64,000 nt of DNA from Planctomycetota bacterium (GTDB taxonomy: Bacteria; Planctomycetota; Planctomycetia; Pirellulales; Pirellulaceae): positions 62,001 to 126,000 of the forward strand of contig JAPLNI010000052.1 of assembly GCA_026692865.1 (NCBI GenBank). Direction: 5' to 3'. The translations under genes were made by a program, and so were the position numbers. The notes under the pieces were generated by a model. That model did no database searches and was not told the DNA's origin. It was given only the letters and a program-made list of their open reading frames with translations. Below are positions 55,234 to 64,000 of this stretch, one piece after another (the stretch's first letter is position 1; each line of letters opens with the position of its first letter).

Positions 55234-56700
55234 CTAGCTTACGATCTCATGAATCGGCAAGATGTGTTCGACGCCGACTAGTTTCTGTTCTAAGCCGCTG
55301 TAGAAGTAAGAGAGACGGTTCGGGTCGAGACCCATTTGATGAAGTACGGTCGCATGAAGATTTTTGACATGCATTGGTTTTTCAACAGCTTGTCCTCCCA
55401 GTTCATCGGTTGTCCCGGTACTTGTCCCGCCACGAATGCCACCCCCGGCCATCCACATCGTGAATCCGTAAGCGTTGTGATCGCGACCTGACCCGTTTGC
55501 GTATTCGGCTGTCGGTTGTCGTCCAAACTCACCACCCCAAATAACAAGCGTCGAATCCAAAAGGCCTCGTTGCTTCAAGTCTTTGAGCAAACCTGCGATG
55601 GGTTTGTCTGTTGCACCGGCGTGAAGGTTGTGGTTCTTTTCGAGATCGCCGTGAGCATCCCAGTTGGCATCGTTATGAGCGCCGCCTGAATAAAGCTGGA
55701 TGAATCTAACCCCGCGTTCCACCAATCTTCGCGCGAGGATACAACGCTTACCGAAGTCTTCCGTCTTGGGCGAATCTGCTCCATAGAGGCTTAGAGTAGC
55801 CGCCGTTTCTTGTCCGAGATCTACTGCTTCCGGAGCAGACGATTGCATTTGAAAAGCAAGTTCGTAACTCGCGATTCGGGCTGCCAGATCACTGTTGCTC
55901 AGTCGAGACCAAGCATGATTCTGGTTTGCTTGGTTTATTCCGTCGATCAGCGTTCGTTGCAGTTCTCTGGAGACGCCAGAAGGAGTCGCAAGGTCCAGGA
56001 TGGGTGCCCCTTTGCTTCGCAACACAGTCCCTGCATACGAGGCTGGCATGTAACCGCTGGACCAGTTCTTAGCGCCACTGATCGGACCGCCGGATGGGTC
56101 CAGCATGACGACATAACCTGGTAAGTTTTCGTTTTCAGACCCCAAGCCATAGTTGATCCAGGACCCCATCGAAGGCGAACCGGAAAGTATTTTCCCTGAA
56201 TTCATCATTAACATTGCAGATCCGTGGATCGGTGAATCCGCAGTCATCGAATGCAGAAATGCGATGTCATCCACATGTTGAGCCACATTCGGAAACAAGT
56301 CACTTACCCATTTTCCACATTCGCCGTACTGTGAAAACTTCCATCGGGGTTCTACGATCCGACCTTGATTCTTGTGACCACCACGACCGAAAGTTTTGAC
56401 TTCTACAGTCTTATTATCCATCCCGATCATTGCGGGTTTGTAGTCGAACGTGTCGATGTGACTTGGTCCGCCGTACATGAAAAGAAAAATCACTGACTTA
56501 GCCTTCGGTGCAAACATCGGCACCTTCGCTGCGAGCGGATTTTCAAAAGTCGTTGGCTTTGAACTCTCGGATCCGAATCCATCTTTATCCAAGAGATTGG
56601 CAAGGGCCATCGCGCCGAATCCACCGCCAGATTGCCAAAGGAATTCGCGCCGAGTCCGACCGCAAAAAGAGTTTCCGCCGAGTGATGAATTTCGTGCCAT
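55234..56700 (-). CDS. DUF1501 family Tat-exported sulfatase-like protein
   Basis: A 488-residue protein with a Tat signal (TRREFLWQSGGGFGAMALANLL). Recognisable DUF1501 blocks are SVIFLFMYGGPSHIDTFDYKP, SPIHGSAMLMMNSG, GVRFIQLYSGGAHNDANWDAHGDLEKNH (in part), STLVIWGGEFGRQPTAE and GRDHNAYGFTMWMAGGGIRGG. The family has the alkaline phosphatase/sulfatase fold without the formylglycine motif. It lies 4 bp after the PSCyt1/PSD1 gene, the usual planctomycete pairing. Substrate unknown. Confidence 0.9.
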   Translation of the reverse strand: MARNSSLGGNSFCGRTRREFLWQSGGGFGAMALANLLDKDGFGSESSKPTTFENPLAAKVPMFAPKAKSVIFLFMYGGPSHIDTFDYKPAMIGMDNKTVEVKTFGRGGHKNQGRIVEPRWKFSQYGECGKWVSDLFPNVAQHVDDIAFLHSMTADSPIHGSAMLMMNSGKILSGSPSMGSWINYGLGSENENLPGYVVMLDPSGGPISGAKNWSSGYMPASYAGTVLRSKGAPILDLATPSGVSRELQRTLIDGINQANQNHAWSRLSNSDLAARIASYELAFQMQSSAPEAVDLGQETAATLSLYGADSPKTEDFGKRCILARRLVERGVRFIQLYSGGAHNDANWDAHGDLEKNHNLHAGATDKPIAGLLKDLKQRGLLDSTLVIWGGEFGRQPTAEYANGSGRDHNAYGFTMWMAGGGIRGGTSTGTTDELGGQAVEKPMHVKNLHATVLHQMGLDPNRLSYFYSGLEQKLVGVEHILPIHEIVS

Positions 56701-56704
56701 CGTT

Positions 56705-59239
56705 TTAATCCAGATAAAGAAATTCGTTCGTGTTCAACAGTACCAAACAATAGGCCCGCAATTGCTGCGTTGCATCTAAGTCATGCTCTTTTCCAAATCG
56801 TTCCATCAAGTGTTTTGCAAACTTTTGATCGTCAGCAGTTGCAGCTCGCGAATAGGCTAGCTCCACTGCGACTCGTACTTGATCGTCTCTTTCTGAGGAA
56901 GCCATGGATAGAACGCGATTCGAGAATCGTGTTGCTTGATCTTGCACAAACAATCCGTTCAACAATCCCAGGGCTTGACCAGCTTGTGTGGTTAGGAATC
57001 TTGCTTCGCATGTTGTATCCGTATCCGGAAAATCAAATACAGAGAGTTCTGGTGGGACTAGAGATCTTTTGATATGAATATAGACACTGCGGCGAGCGCG
57101 GTCGCTCTCAGATGAATCGCCCCATCCGCTACCAGGTTGCGATTGAGTGGCTTTTACTTCATCGGCAACCTTCGGGAAGAAGCTTTTTCCACCTTGTTGA
57201 AAATGCAAGTCGCCAGATGTTGCGAGGACGGAGTCTCTCAATTCTTCGGCGCTCAATCGTCGCATCGAGAAACGCGAGAACAAATCGTTCGCAGGGTCTT
57301 GCAAGACTGTCTCGCTTGTTGTTTGACTGCTCATTTGATACGCCTTTGACAGCAGGATGAGTCGGTGAATCGATTTCATGCTCCAATCCTCTTCTACCAG
57401 TTGATTGGCTAACCAATCCAAAAGTTCTGGGTGCGTTGGGGTATCGCCAAGCTGCCCGAGATTATTGGTTGATCGAAAGATTCCGCGTCCAAAATGATTT
57501 TGCCAAAGGCGATTCGCAATCGTTCTCGCAGTAAACCAGTTATCATCGGCGGTGATCCATTGAGCCAATGCTCGACGACGTCCGACAACCGGTGCGTCGG
57601 TGTGTAATCGGTTCTTTGAGTTTCTGACGAAGGCTGGAACCTCGGTCCGCTTGGAAGTATCCCCTTGAGTCATCGCAACGTAGGATGGAGCGACTTGGTC
57701 ACCTTCAGCTTGAGGGCTACCGCGTACCAAGACGAATGTAGATGGCGGAGTCGGCTCGCATTTGGCGAGTCCTAGCACGAACTCTTGATTTGGAAGCGAG
57801 TCCATCGATTTTGCGATTTTTTCACGTTCATTCTTCCATTTCTGATAGGTTGCGAATTCACCGTCACTTAGGAACACTTGAAGCTTTTCTTTCAAAACAC
57901 GCTTTCTACCTGGTCCTTCTGTCGCACGTTGCTCTTCCGCAGACATTTTGACAATCGCCGACTGTTCGATCTCCCGCATCGTTTTATCTAGCTTTGCAAC
58001 CTCCGATTTCAAGCGAGCTCGTTCTTCCCTCACGCTTGGATCCGAGACATCGATTTGGTTGTTTGAAGCGCCGTCGGACCTTGATGCGTAGGAAGTGACA
58101 TCGCGAAAAAAGGCAACCATCGCGTAGTAGTCTTTTTGTGGGATTGGATCAATTTTGTGATCGTGACATCTTGCACAATTGAGCGTCAATCCTAGGAAAC
58201 CTTGGCCTGCAACGGTAACTAAATCATCAAATTCGTCGAAGCGGGCTTGCAATGGATCGGCTGGTTCGTCATCCCAAATCCCAAGCCGATAAAATCCTGT
58301 GGCTGTTAAAGTATCGATTGTCACCTCGTCAAGTTCATCGCCGGCGAGTTGCTCGGTAACGAATTGATCGTAGGGCTTATCGCTATTGATGGATCGAATC
58401 ACCCAATCACGATACTTCCAAGCATTCGGTTTGAGTCCATCACGTTCAAAACTATTGGTCTCCGCATAACGAACGACATCCAACCAATGTCGACCCCAAC
58501 GCTCGCCCATTCTGGGGTCGCAAAGAAGCCTGTCCACCATGCGAACATAGGCGTCCTTCTTTGCATCGGATTCAAACGCGAGCACTTCTTCAATCGTTGG
58601 AGGAATACCTAGGACATCGTAGTAAACGCGACGGATAAGAGTTCTTTTGTCGGCTTGACCTGCGGGAGTCAGATCGCGTGCTTCGAGTTTGGATAATATA
58701 AATCTGTCGATAGGGTTGTTACACCACGACGGGTCAGCAACCTCCGGTACATCGACTTGTTTGCGTGGTTGAAAGGACCAATGTTGATTGAATTCCGCAC
58801 CTTGTTCGATCCAGGTTTTGAGAATTTCGATTTGGGAAGTTGACAATCTACTTCCTTCGGGCGGCATGCGATCCGATTCGTCGGACGATGTAATCCGTGC
58901 CAATAATTCGCTGTCGGTTGAGCGGTTCGGAACGATCGCTTTTGAACCGCTGTCACATTCGGCGGTCGCGGATTCAAAAGTCGTGAGGTTCAATCCAGAT
59001 TCGGTGTCGTCAGGGCCGTGACACGCGTAGCAATGCTTGGCAAGGATCGGTCGCACTTGACGGTTGAAATCGATCGGTTCGGCTGCTTGGGTTGGAGGAA
59101 CTGCCGATTTGGTCGCTTGGTCGGCCAGAAGCGAATTCAAGCTTCCAAAGAAGGCAAGTAGCAAAAGCATCAAGGCTAAAGGATTTGCCGCTAGGAGTGT
59201 CAGGGAAAGCAAATATGGAAGTCGCACGAAACGGATCAT
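56705..59239 (-). CDS. PSCyt1/DUF1549/DUF1553 (PSD1) exported cytochrome protein
   Basis: I choose ATG 59239 (MIRFVRLPYLLSL); a TTG at 59254 is an alternative. The 844-residue product has a signal or anchor, PSCyt1 with ILAKHCYACHGPDD (heme CxxCH), then DUF1549 with LNCARCHDHKIDPIPQKDYYAMVAFF, a Lys/Glu-rich middle (about 400-480) and DUF1553 (TIANRLWQNHFGRGI, FSMRRLSAEELRDS). It is one of the standard partners of DUF1501 proteins in planctomycetes; a role in exported sugar or sulfated-polymer oxidation has been proposed but not proven. Operon with the DUF1501 gene. Confidence 0.92.
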   Translation of the reverse strand: MIRFVRLPYLLSLTLLAANPLALMLLLLAFFGSLNSLLADQATKSAVPPTQAAEPIDFNRQVRPILAKHCYACHGPDDTESGLNLTTFESATAECDSGSKAIVPNRSTDSELLARITSSDESDRMPPEGSRLSTSQIEILKTWIEQGAEFNQHWSFQPRKQVDVPEVADPSWCNNPIDRFILSKLEARDLTPAGQADKRTLIRRVYYDVLGIPPTIEEVLAFESDAKKDAYVRMVDRLLCDPRMGERWGRHWLDVVRYAETNSFERDGLKPNAWKYRDWVIRSINSDKPYDQFVTEQLAGDELDEVTIDTLTATGFYRLGIWDDEPADPLQARFDEFDDLVTVAGQGFLGLTLNCARCHDHKIDPIPQKDYYAMVAFFRDVTSYASRSDGASNNQIDVSDPSVREERARLKSEVAKLDKTMREIEQSAIVKMSAEEQRATEGPGRKRVLKEKLQVFLSDGEFATYQKWKNEREKIAKSMDSLPNQEFVLGLAKCEPTPPSTFVLVRGSPQAEGDQVAPSYVAMTQGDTSKRTEVPAFVRNSKNRLHTDAPVVGRRRALAQWITADDNWFTARTIANRLWQNHFGRGIFRSTNNLGQLGDTPTHPELLDWLANQLVEEDWSMKSIHRLILLSKAYQMSSQTTSETVLQDPANDLFSRFSMRRLSAEELRDSVLATSGDLHFQQGGKSFFPKVADEVKATQSQPGSGWGDSSESDRARRSVYIHIKRSLVPPELSVFDFPDTDTTCEARFLTTQAGQALGLLNGLFVQDQATRFSNRVLSMASSERDDQVRVAVELAYSRAATADDQKFAKHLMERFGKEHDLDATQQLRAYCLVLLNTNEFLYLD

Positions 59240-59444
59240 CGAGGTACCGCGCAAGAAATTTTGTTCGAGTGGGAGGGATGAATCGGGGGCGAGAATTAAG
59301 CGGACGGGTGCGATAAAAGGCTTTACCGCGTATCTTTATCATAGCAGAGCGTGTGCTGAAAGCACGTAACGTCGAAGGCTTTCGAGTAAAACTTTTTTTT
59401 AGGGTTAGTCCTATTCTTCAGCAAAGCTTAGCTTTGGGTGAGCG

Positions 59445-59524
59445 GAGTTTGTAAGAAGTCCGAAGTTGGTGAAAACAATGGTGAAATCTGCCTTCCTCAG
59501 ATGTCTTACGGCATCTTCTACGAG
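59445..59524 (+). repeat. dispersed 80-nt intergenic repeat, copy B
   Basis: It starts GAGTTTGTAAGAAGTCCGAA and ends TCAGATGTCTTACGGCAT, CTTCTACGAG. It lies just downstream of panC but on the opposite strand, and upstream of the PSCyt1 gene. The closing TGTAAGA/TCTTACG arms can pair. Confidence 0.75.
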
Positions 59525-59548
59525 TCCGAACCCCATTTTAAGTGGTGT

Positions 59549-60403
59549 TTAAGCTCTGCTAGTGCCAAGCAACCAGTTGTCGATCAATCGAGTCTTTCCG
59601 ATGCGGGCTGCGACGAGAGCGATTGCGGGGGCTTCCAGCTTTGTTCGGTTTTCAAGTGTTTCTGCATCGACGACTTTTGCATAATCGACTTGATCGATAT
59701 TAAGATCGTGCAGTGACTTCAGTAGTGTAGCTTCCAGTTCCGATGCGTTCCGAACACCCGAATTGAAGTCGCGAAGAGTTCTTTGGAGCGAGCGATAGAT
59801 TCCGACGGCTCGTTGGCGATCCTCGGGGGAGAGGTAACGGTTTCGACTGCTCATCGCTAATCCGTCCGCCTCACGAACGGTCTCGCATGCTTCGATGCGT
59901 ATCGGCACGTTCAAGTCATCTACCATCTTTTGGATAGTTAGCAGTTGCTGATAGTCCTTGCGTCCGAAGAAGGCAGAGGTTGCGGGAATAAGATTAAAGA
60001 GCTTGAGAACGATTGTTGCGACGCCGCGATAGTGACCGGGACGAAATGCTCCTTCCAGAGGCATTGAAACTGAAGGAGGATCAACGAATGTGGAAAATCC
60101 TTTTGGGTACAAATCCGAATCTTGCGGTACAAACACAAAATCCGCTCCAGCAGCGGCAAGCCCTTCTAAGTCCGCTTCAAGAGTTCGTGGGTAACGCGAC
60201 AGGTCTTCCCCAGCTGCAAATTGAGTCGGATTTACGAAAATGGTTGCTATGGTCTTGTCGCACTGCGAAGCTGATTGTCGCACTAAAGCGTAATGCCCAG
60301 CGTGCAACGCCCCCATCGTTGGAACAAGTCCAACCGAAGCTCCTTCTCGCCTGGCAAAGGCAATCGGCGGGAAAACTTCACTGGGATGACGAAGAATCTT
60401 CAT
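59549..60403 (-). CDS. panC: pantoate--beta-alanine ligase PanC
   Basis: A 284-residue enzyme with the full PanC set: GLVPTMGALHAGH (HxGH at 34-37), IFVNPTQFAAGEDLSRYPRT, RPGHYRGVATIVLKLF, AFFGRKDYQQL and MSSRNRYLSPE. It joins pantoate and beta-alanine with ATP in the last step of pantothenate synthesis. PanB is 22 kb upstream at 36.7 kb. The gene stands alone here, divergent from pgk. Confidence 0.96.
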   Translation of the reverse strand: MKILRHPSEVFPPIAFARREGASVGLVPTMGALHAGHYALVRQSASQCDKTIATIFVNPTQFAAGEDLSRYPRTLEADLEGLAAAGADFVFVPQDSDLYPKGFSTFVDPPSVSMPLEGAFRPGHYRGVATIVLKLFNLIPATSAFFGRKDYQQLLTIQKMVDDLNVPIRIEACETVREADGLAMSSRNRYLSPEDRQRAVGIYRSLQRTLRDFNSGVRNASELEATLLKSLHDLNIDQVDYAKVVDAETLENRTKLEAPAIALVAARIGKTRLIDNWLLGTSRA

Positions 60404-60673
60404 CGATTAGCGTTCTTTTGGGTAATTAGTATTCACGTGGAGGTACAGCCTGGAAGCGTGTCGGCCAGGGGACCGTTTGATACCGATGCACGTAAGTCGG
60501 ATAAGGCTCCCCACTCGACACCCATCGGTCAGTGTCGATAATCACGAAAGTTAAACCGGTTGCCTGCCAATGAAACTTGCGAAAGTAACTCATGGGAATC
60601 GATGACTCAGGCCAAGTAGTGTAAAGCGCCGAGTCAAATCCAAGAAGATGACCTCAACATAGGGAATAAGAAG

Positions 60674-61849
60674 ATGGCGAAGAAAAGTATTGCTGATGTA
60701 GACGTGCGTGGCAAAACGGTTTTGATGCGAGTTGACTTCAATGTACCGCAAGATGATTCAGGAGCCATCACCGATGACCGTCGAATTCGAATGGCTTTGC
60801 CGTCGATTGAATCGGTGCTCGCTCGTGGCGGAAAACTGATTCTCATGAGTCACCTTGGGCAACCCAAAACGGTTGAGCCAGCCTTTACACTGAAGCCTGC
60901 CGCAGAGTGCCTTAGCCAACTGCTCAACAAGCCCGTGGCGTTCGCTGTCGATACCGTTGGCCCTGACGCGAAGTCGAAGTCGGCTGCGTTGGTTGATGGT
61001 GGAGTTTTACTTGTGGAAAATCTTCGCTTCAATCCCGGAGAAAAAAAAGGGGACGCGGAATTCGCTGGCCAACTAGCGTCGATGGCAGACATCTACTGCA
61101 ACGATGCATTTGGAACATGCCATCGAACAGATGCTTCCATGGTTGCAGTTCCTAAAGCAATGGGTACTAAGCCAAAGGTAACTGGTTTTTTAGTTGCCAA
61201 GGAGATTCAGTACCTGAGCGATACGCTCTCAGCTCCAAAGCGACCCTTCGTAGCAATCGTCGGTGGCAAAAAAGTCAGCGATAAGATCAATGTTATCAAC
61301 AACCTTTTGAATATCTGCGATTCAGTACTTATCGGTGGTGCGATGGCTTATACGTTTTCGCTTGCCGAGGGAGGGAAGGTCGGTAACAGTTTTGTCGAGA
61401 AGGACAAAGTTGAACTTGCCAAAGAATTGATCGCCAAAGCGGGTAAGAAACTTGTTCTTCCAATCGACACCCATTGCGGAGACGCCTTCAGCGGTGACTG
61501 CAACAAGTTGATCGTCAAAGGGGGAGAAGTACCCGACGGTTGGGAAGGCTTTGACATCGGCCCTGAGACTGCCAAACAATATTCCGACATCGTTCGCAAT
61601 GCGATGACCATCGTGTGGAATGGACCAATGGGGGTGTTTGAGATGCCACCTTTTGATGCCGGTACACGAGCTGTTGCCGAAGCAGTTGCTCAGTCGAAGG
61701 GGACTTCGATCATCGGTGGTGGCGATAGCGCTGCAGCCATCGAGCAATTCGGACTCGCTGATCAAGTCACGCACGTTAGCACGGGTGGTGGAGCAAGCTT
61801 GGCGATGTTGGAAGGACAAAAGTTTGAAGCTGTTGAGCTATTGGACTAG
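60674..61849 (+). CDS. pgk: phosphoglycerate kinase
   Basis: A 391-residue enzyme with [53 protein letters not shown], the C-terminal ATP site WNGPMGVFE and [13 protein letters not shown]. It transfers phosphate between 1,3-bisphosphoglycerate and ADP in glycolysis. No gap or tpi neighbour is seen. It converges on the WD40 gene, with 11 bp between their stops. Confidence 0.97.
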   Translation: MAKKSIADVDVRGKTVLMRVDFNVPQDDSGAITDDRRIRMALPSIESVLARGGKLILMSHLGQPKTVEPAFTLKPAAECLSQLLNKPVAFAVDTVGPDAKSKSAALVDGGVLLVENLRFNPGEKKGDAEFAGQLASMADIYCNDAFGTCHRTDASMVAVPKAMGTKPKVTGFLVAKEIQYLSDTLSAPKRPFVAIVGGKKVSDKINVINNLLNICDSVLIGGAMAYTFSLAEGGKVGNSFVEKDKVELAKELIAKAGKKLVLPIDTHCGDAFSGDCNKLIVKGGEVPDGWEGFDIGPETAKQYSDIVRNAMTIVWNGPMGVFEMPPFDAGTRAVAEAVAQSKGTSIIGGGDSAAAIEQFGLADQVTHVSTGGGASLAMLEGQKFEAVELLD

Positions 61850-61860
61850 AGCCTTTTGAA

Positions 61861-64000
61861 TCACTTGCAATTCCAAAAATAGAGGCGCCCGTCTTGTGTT
61901 ACCGCCAGCAGCGAGTCGCCGCTGGCATTCACGGCAACCTGCATGACTCGAGATTCATTAGTCGGAAGAGTCATCAATTCCTGTCCCGTTTGAACATCCC
62001 AAATTCGAACGCCGCCTGCCACACCAGTCGCAAGCCGCTCGCTTTTCGGAAAGAATGCAAGGCTCTGAACGATCCCTTGGTTTCCGATCAATTTGGAAAC
62101 GAGCTCGCCGGTCTCGGCATTACATATCGTGACGATCCCGGACTCGTTGCCACAGGCGACAAGTTTACTGTCCTCGGAAAAAGCTACAGCCAAACGCCAA
62201 GCTCGCAACGAATCCCGCTCGGCAAGATTCTTCATTCTTTCTCCCGAATCAACACTGAATCGGCAGACGCTTCCCCCATGCTCGACGCCCGCCAACAATT
62301 TTTCATTGGGTGAAAAGGCAATCGACGAACAAAGGGCGTCCCAAGAATGCACTATTTCAGGTTCGCCGGAAATGAGATCGTAAACGCGCAGCGGTTCCGA
62401 TTCGGACTGTTTTGCAAGCCACCTGCCGCTGGACGAGATCGCCAAGCAATCTCCATAGATTGGTTTCTCAAGTGGAAGGTTAATCGGTTGCGTTTCTCCG
62501 ATTCGCCAGATTTGAAGTTGATTATCGAATCGAGAACCTTCACTTCGGTTTAGGCACAAAAAAGTGTTTCGATCACCTGAAATTGCGCGAAGGTTTTTCC
62601 CTTCATGGAATGGTTTAGCAGTTTTAGTTGTTTTCTTACCCGACACGAGGTGTGAACCCGAATCACTACCCGCGACGATGTCGTCTGTTGGTGTAAGGTA
62701 GTCGGCAAAGGTTAGGCTTTTCGGTATGATGGAGTTCCTGAAACGTTGCCGAACCATGTTCCAAATGCGGACTTGCCCGCCTGTATCCCCAGAGATGATT
62801 ATCTCTCCTTTGGAGTCTTGGGCGATCGCGGAGATAGATCGCCGCACAGGGAATTCATCGCTTGTCGTGAGATTCCGCTTGTCGATTCGTCGAAGCAGAC
62901 GTTCTCCTCGTATCGCGAGTAGCATCGAACCTGGTCGGCCGCTGAATTCAACACTCACGAGTGGACCAGGTGTGATTGCTTGTTCCAGTACAACGGACTT
63001 GTCCTCTAGTTTGATGAGCTTTACATGCCCCCAAGCAAGTCCAGCTATTTGTGTTCCGTCGTCTGATTCATCGCCGATTGAAAAACCTGGAAAGTCCGCA
63101 ATGAGCTTAAAAGGTTGTGTGTCAACTTTCCATGCTCGTGAGATGATTCCCTCGTTGCCCCATTCGCATGAGGAGTAAAGGCGGAGAGAGTCCTGGGAGA
63201 AACGTAATCGAAGTACGGGGCCTTTGTGAGCGGACTCGCTTATGACAGGATGTTCCCAGTCGGAACAATTCCAATGAACAAGTTCTCCGTTAGAGGTCCC
63301 TGCAACAAATTGTTTATTATCAGGAGACCATGCAAGGCTTCTGAGAGGGTGTTTGAACTGCTCCGTGTAATGAATCGCATAAGACTTGGCGTCGAGTATG
63401 TTTAACTGGCCGTCGGAAGATACGAGAGCCAGGAATTCACCATTTGGTGAATAACCACATCCATATACGACGCTTTTGAAGGGGGGGAATTGATGAATTA
63501 TCTTTTGGTCGATCAAGTCCACGATCGCGGCGTATCCCGACTTGGTTTTCCCTCCTGCGACGGCAAGATATTTGCTATCCGGCGAGACGGATAACGAGGT
63601 TACCTCGCCGTCAGGGAAATCAATTTGCTGTCGTAAGTTGCGATGAATCGCCATATTGAGCATATGCCACTCGAAACGTCTGAAGTCGACATCGCAAGGT
63701 GCAGGAACCACCGATTCCAAAAGATCTTCCGCTCGCGAAACTTCACCGGCGATAAAAGCCCGCGATGCTAGATTTAACTGAGCTGCGTAAAAATTTCTCT
63801 TGGCGAGTTCCTCGCTCCTTTGAGAGACTTCGTATGCAATTGCACGATCGTTCAAGGCTCGTTCTCTTGCTGTAAGAGCTCGCGCCTTTTCGAGTGTCTC
63901 ACGATAGATCATCTTGTTGGATACAACCAAATTAGAAATGGATGTAATCGCCAACATCAGTAAGCAAGTTACAAGGCTTGCTGCCAAAGGGTTTCGTTTG
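61861..64000 (-). CDS. WD40-repeat C-terminal part of a planctomycete protein kinase (truncated by the window)
   Basis: About 712 residues are visible before the window edge. The frame is open to base 64000, where it reads KRNPLAASLVTCLLM, the membrane span that in planctomycete Ser/Thr kinases follows the kinase domain. A helical region (NFYAAQLNLASRAFIAGEVSRAEDLLES) leads to about ten WD40-like blades (LSVSPDSKYLAVAGG, SLAWSPDNKQFVAGTSNGELVHW and similar). The kinase domain and true start therefore lie beyond the right edge. It probably senses an external or periplasmic signal through the propeller, by inference. Confidence 0.82.
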   Translation of the reverse strand, partial: KRNPLAASLVTCLLMLAITSISNLVVSNKMIYRETLEKARALTARERALNDRAIAYEVSQRSEELAKRNFYAAQLNLASRAFIAGEVSRAEDLLESVVPAPCDVDFRRFEWHMLNMAIHRNLRQQIDFPDGEVTSLSVSPDSKYLAVAGGKTKSGYAAIVDLIDQKIIHQFPPFKSVVYGCGYSPNGEFLALVSSDGQLNILDAKSYAIHYTEQFKHPLRSLAWSPDNKQFVAGTSNGELVHWNCSDWEHPVISESAHKGPVLRLRFSQDSLRLYSSCEWGNEGIISRAWKVDTQPFKLIADFPGFSIGDESDDGTQIAGLAWGHVKLIKLEDKSVVLEQAITPGPLVSVEFSGRPGSMLLAIRGERLLRRIDKRNLTTSDEFPVRRSISAIAQDSKGEIIISGDTGGQVRIWNMVRQRFRNSIIPKSLTFADYLTPTDDIVAGSDSGSHLVSGKKTTKTAKPFHEGKNLRAISGDRNTFLCLNRSEGSRFDNQLQIWRIGETQPINLPLEKPIYGDCLAISSSGRWLAKQSESEPLRVYDLISGEPEIVHSWDALCSSIAFSPNEKLLAGVEHGGSVCRFSVDSGERMKNLAERDSLRAWRLAVAFSEDSKLVACGNESGIVTICNAETGELVSKLIGNQGIVQSLAFFPKSERLATGVAGGVRIWDVQTGQELMTLPTNESRVMQVAVNASGDSLLAVTQDGRLYFWNCK

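Noticed and set aside
1-64000. tRNA, rRNA, CRISPR arrays, insertion sequences, prophage genes
   Set aside because: Read on both strands; none was recognised. The dispersed repeats lack the regular spacing of CRISPR arrays and no transposase frame was seen.

Overview
The window looks like chromosome of a planctomycete, most likely of the Pirellulaceae (Rhodopirellula/Pirellula-like) type. The basis is the family content: exported c-type cytochromes of the PSCyt1/PSCyt2/PSD1 and DUF1592 types, DUF1501 and DUF1552 partners, sulfatases, a ThuA-like protein, Tat-exported Gfo/Idh/MocA oxidoreductases, and at the right edge the WD40 half of what looks like a planctomycete WD40 protein kinase. Base composition is near 50% GC by eye. 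No phage, insertion sequence, CRISPR, tRNA or rRNA was recognised, so this reads as ordinary, well-packed chromosome.

Layout. 0-9 kb: VanZ-like protein, a UvrA-family protein, LptB, a small lipoprotein, two unknown proteins and a family-39 glycosyltransferase. 9-14 kb: a membrane/coiled-coil protein with a PspA-like coiled-coil protein, a phosphoglucosamine/phosphomannomutase and a Tat-exported Gfo/Idh oxidoreductase. 14-18 kb: a ribose-type sugar ABC transporter operon. 18-26 kb: a TolC-like outer membrane lipoprotein, two further lipoproteins, an unknown secreted protein and a GT4 glycosyltransferase. 26-32 kb: a DUF1552/DUF1592 cytochrome pair, an assimilatory sulfite reductase and FolD. 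32-37 kb: sulfatase, SGNH hydrolase, a sulfatase fragment, ThuA-like protein and PanB. 37-43 kb: two unknown exported proteins coupled to a PxpA-like 5-oxoprolinase subunit, then a cytochrome/membrane protein with an SDR dehydrogenase. 43-48 kb: full-length glycine decarboxylase GcvP behind a tandem glycine riboswitch, then a DEAD-box RNA helicase. 48-55 kb: a degenerate sulfatase-like protein and a five-gene polysaccharide/amino-sugar cassette. 55-60 kb: a second cytochrome pair (PSCyt1/PSD1 + DUF1501) and PanC. 60.6-64 kb: phosphoglycerate kinase and the truncated WD40 gene.

The most unusual signal is between the genes. An imperfect repeat of about 80 nt with nearly constant length occurs five times, always in a gap between genes and in both orientations (18259-18338, 23325-23404, 32561-32643, 48299-48380, 59445-59524). 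Its two ends are conserved and complementary to each other, while the middle varies, which suggests a folded mobile or RNA-level element. Other intergenic signals are a 16-bp perfect inverted repeat built of GTACTC units (5325-5419), a REP-like hairpin (35648-35682), a near-identical 21-nt motif just after gcvP and after the helicase gene, and two convincing intrinsic terminators.

As a whole the genes fit a heterotroph that takes up and breaks down sulfated or complex carbohydrates (sulfatases, ThuA, Gfo/Idh, sugar ABC transporter, exported cytochrome modules), makes its own surface polysaccharide and carries housekeeping genes in between. All functional calls rest on motif recognition by eye; no database search was run.
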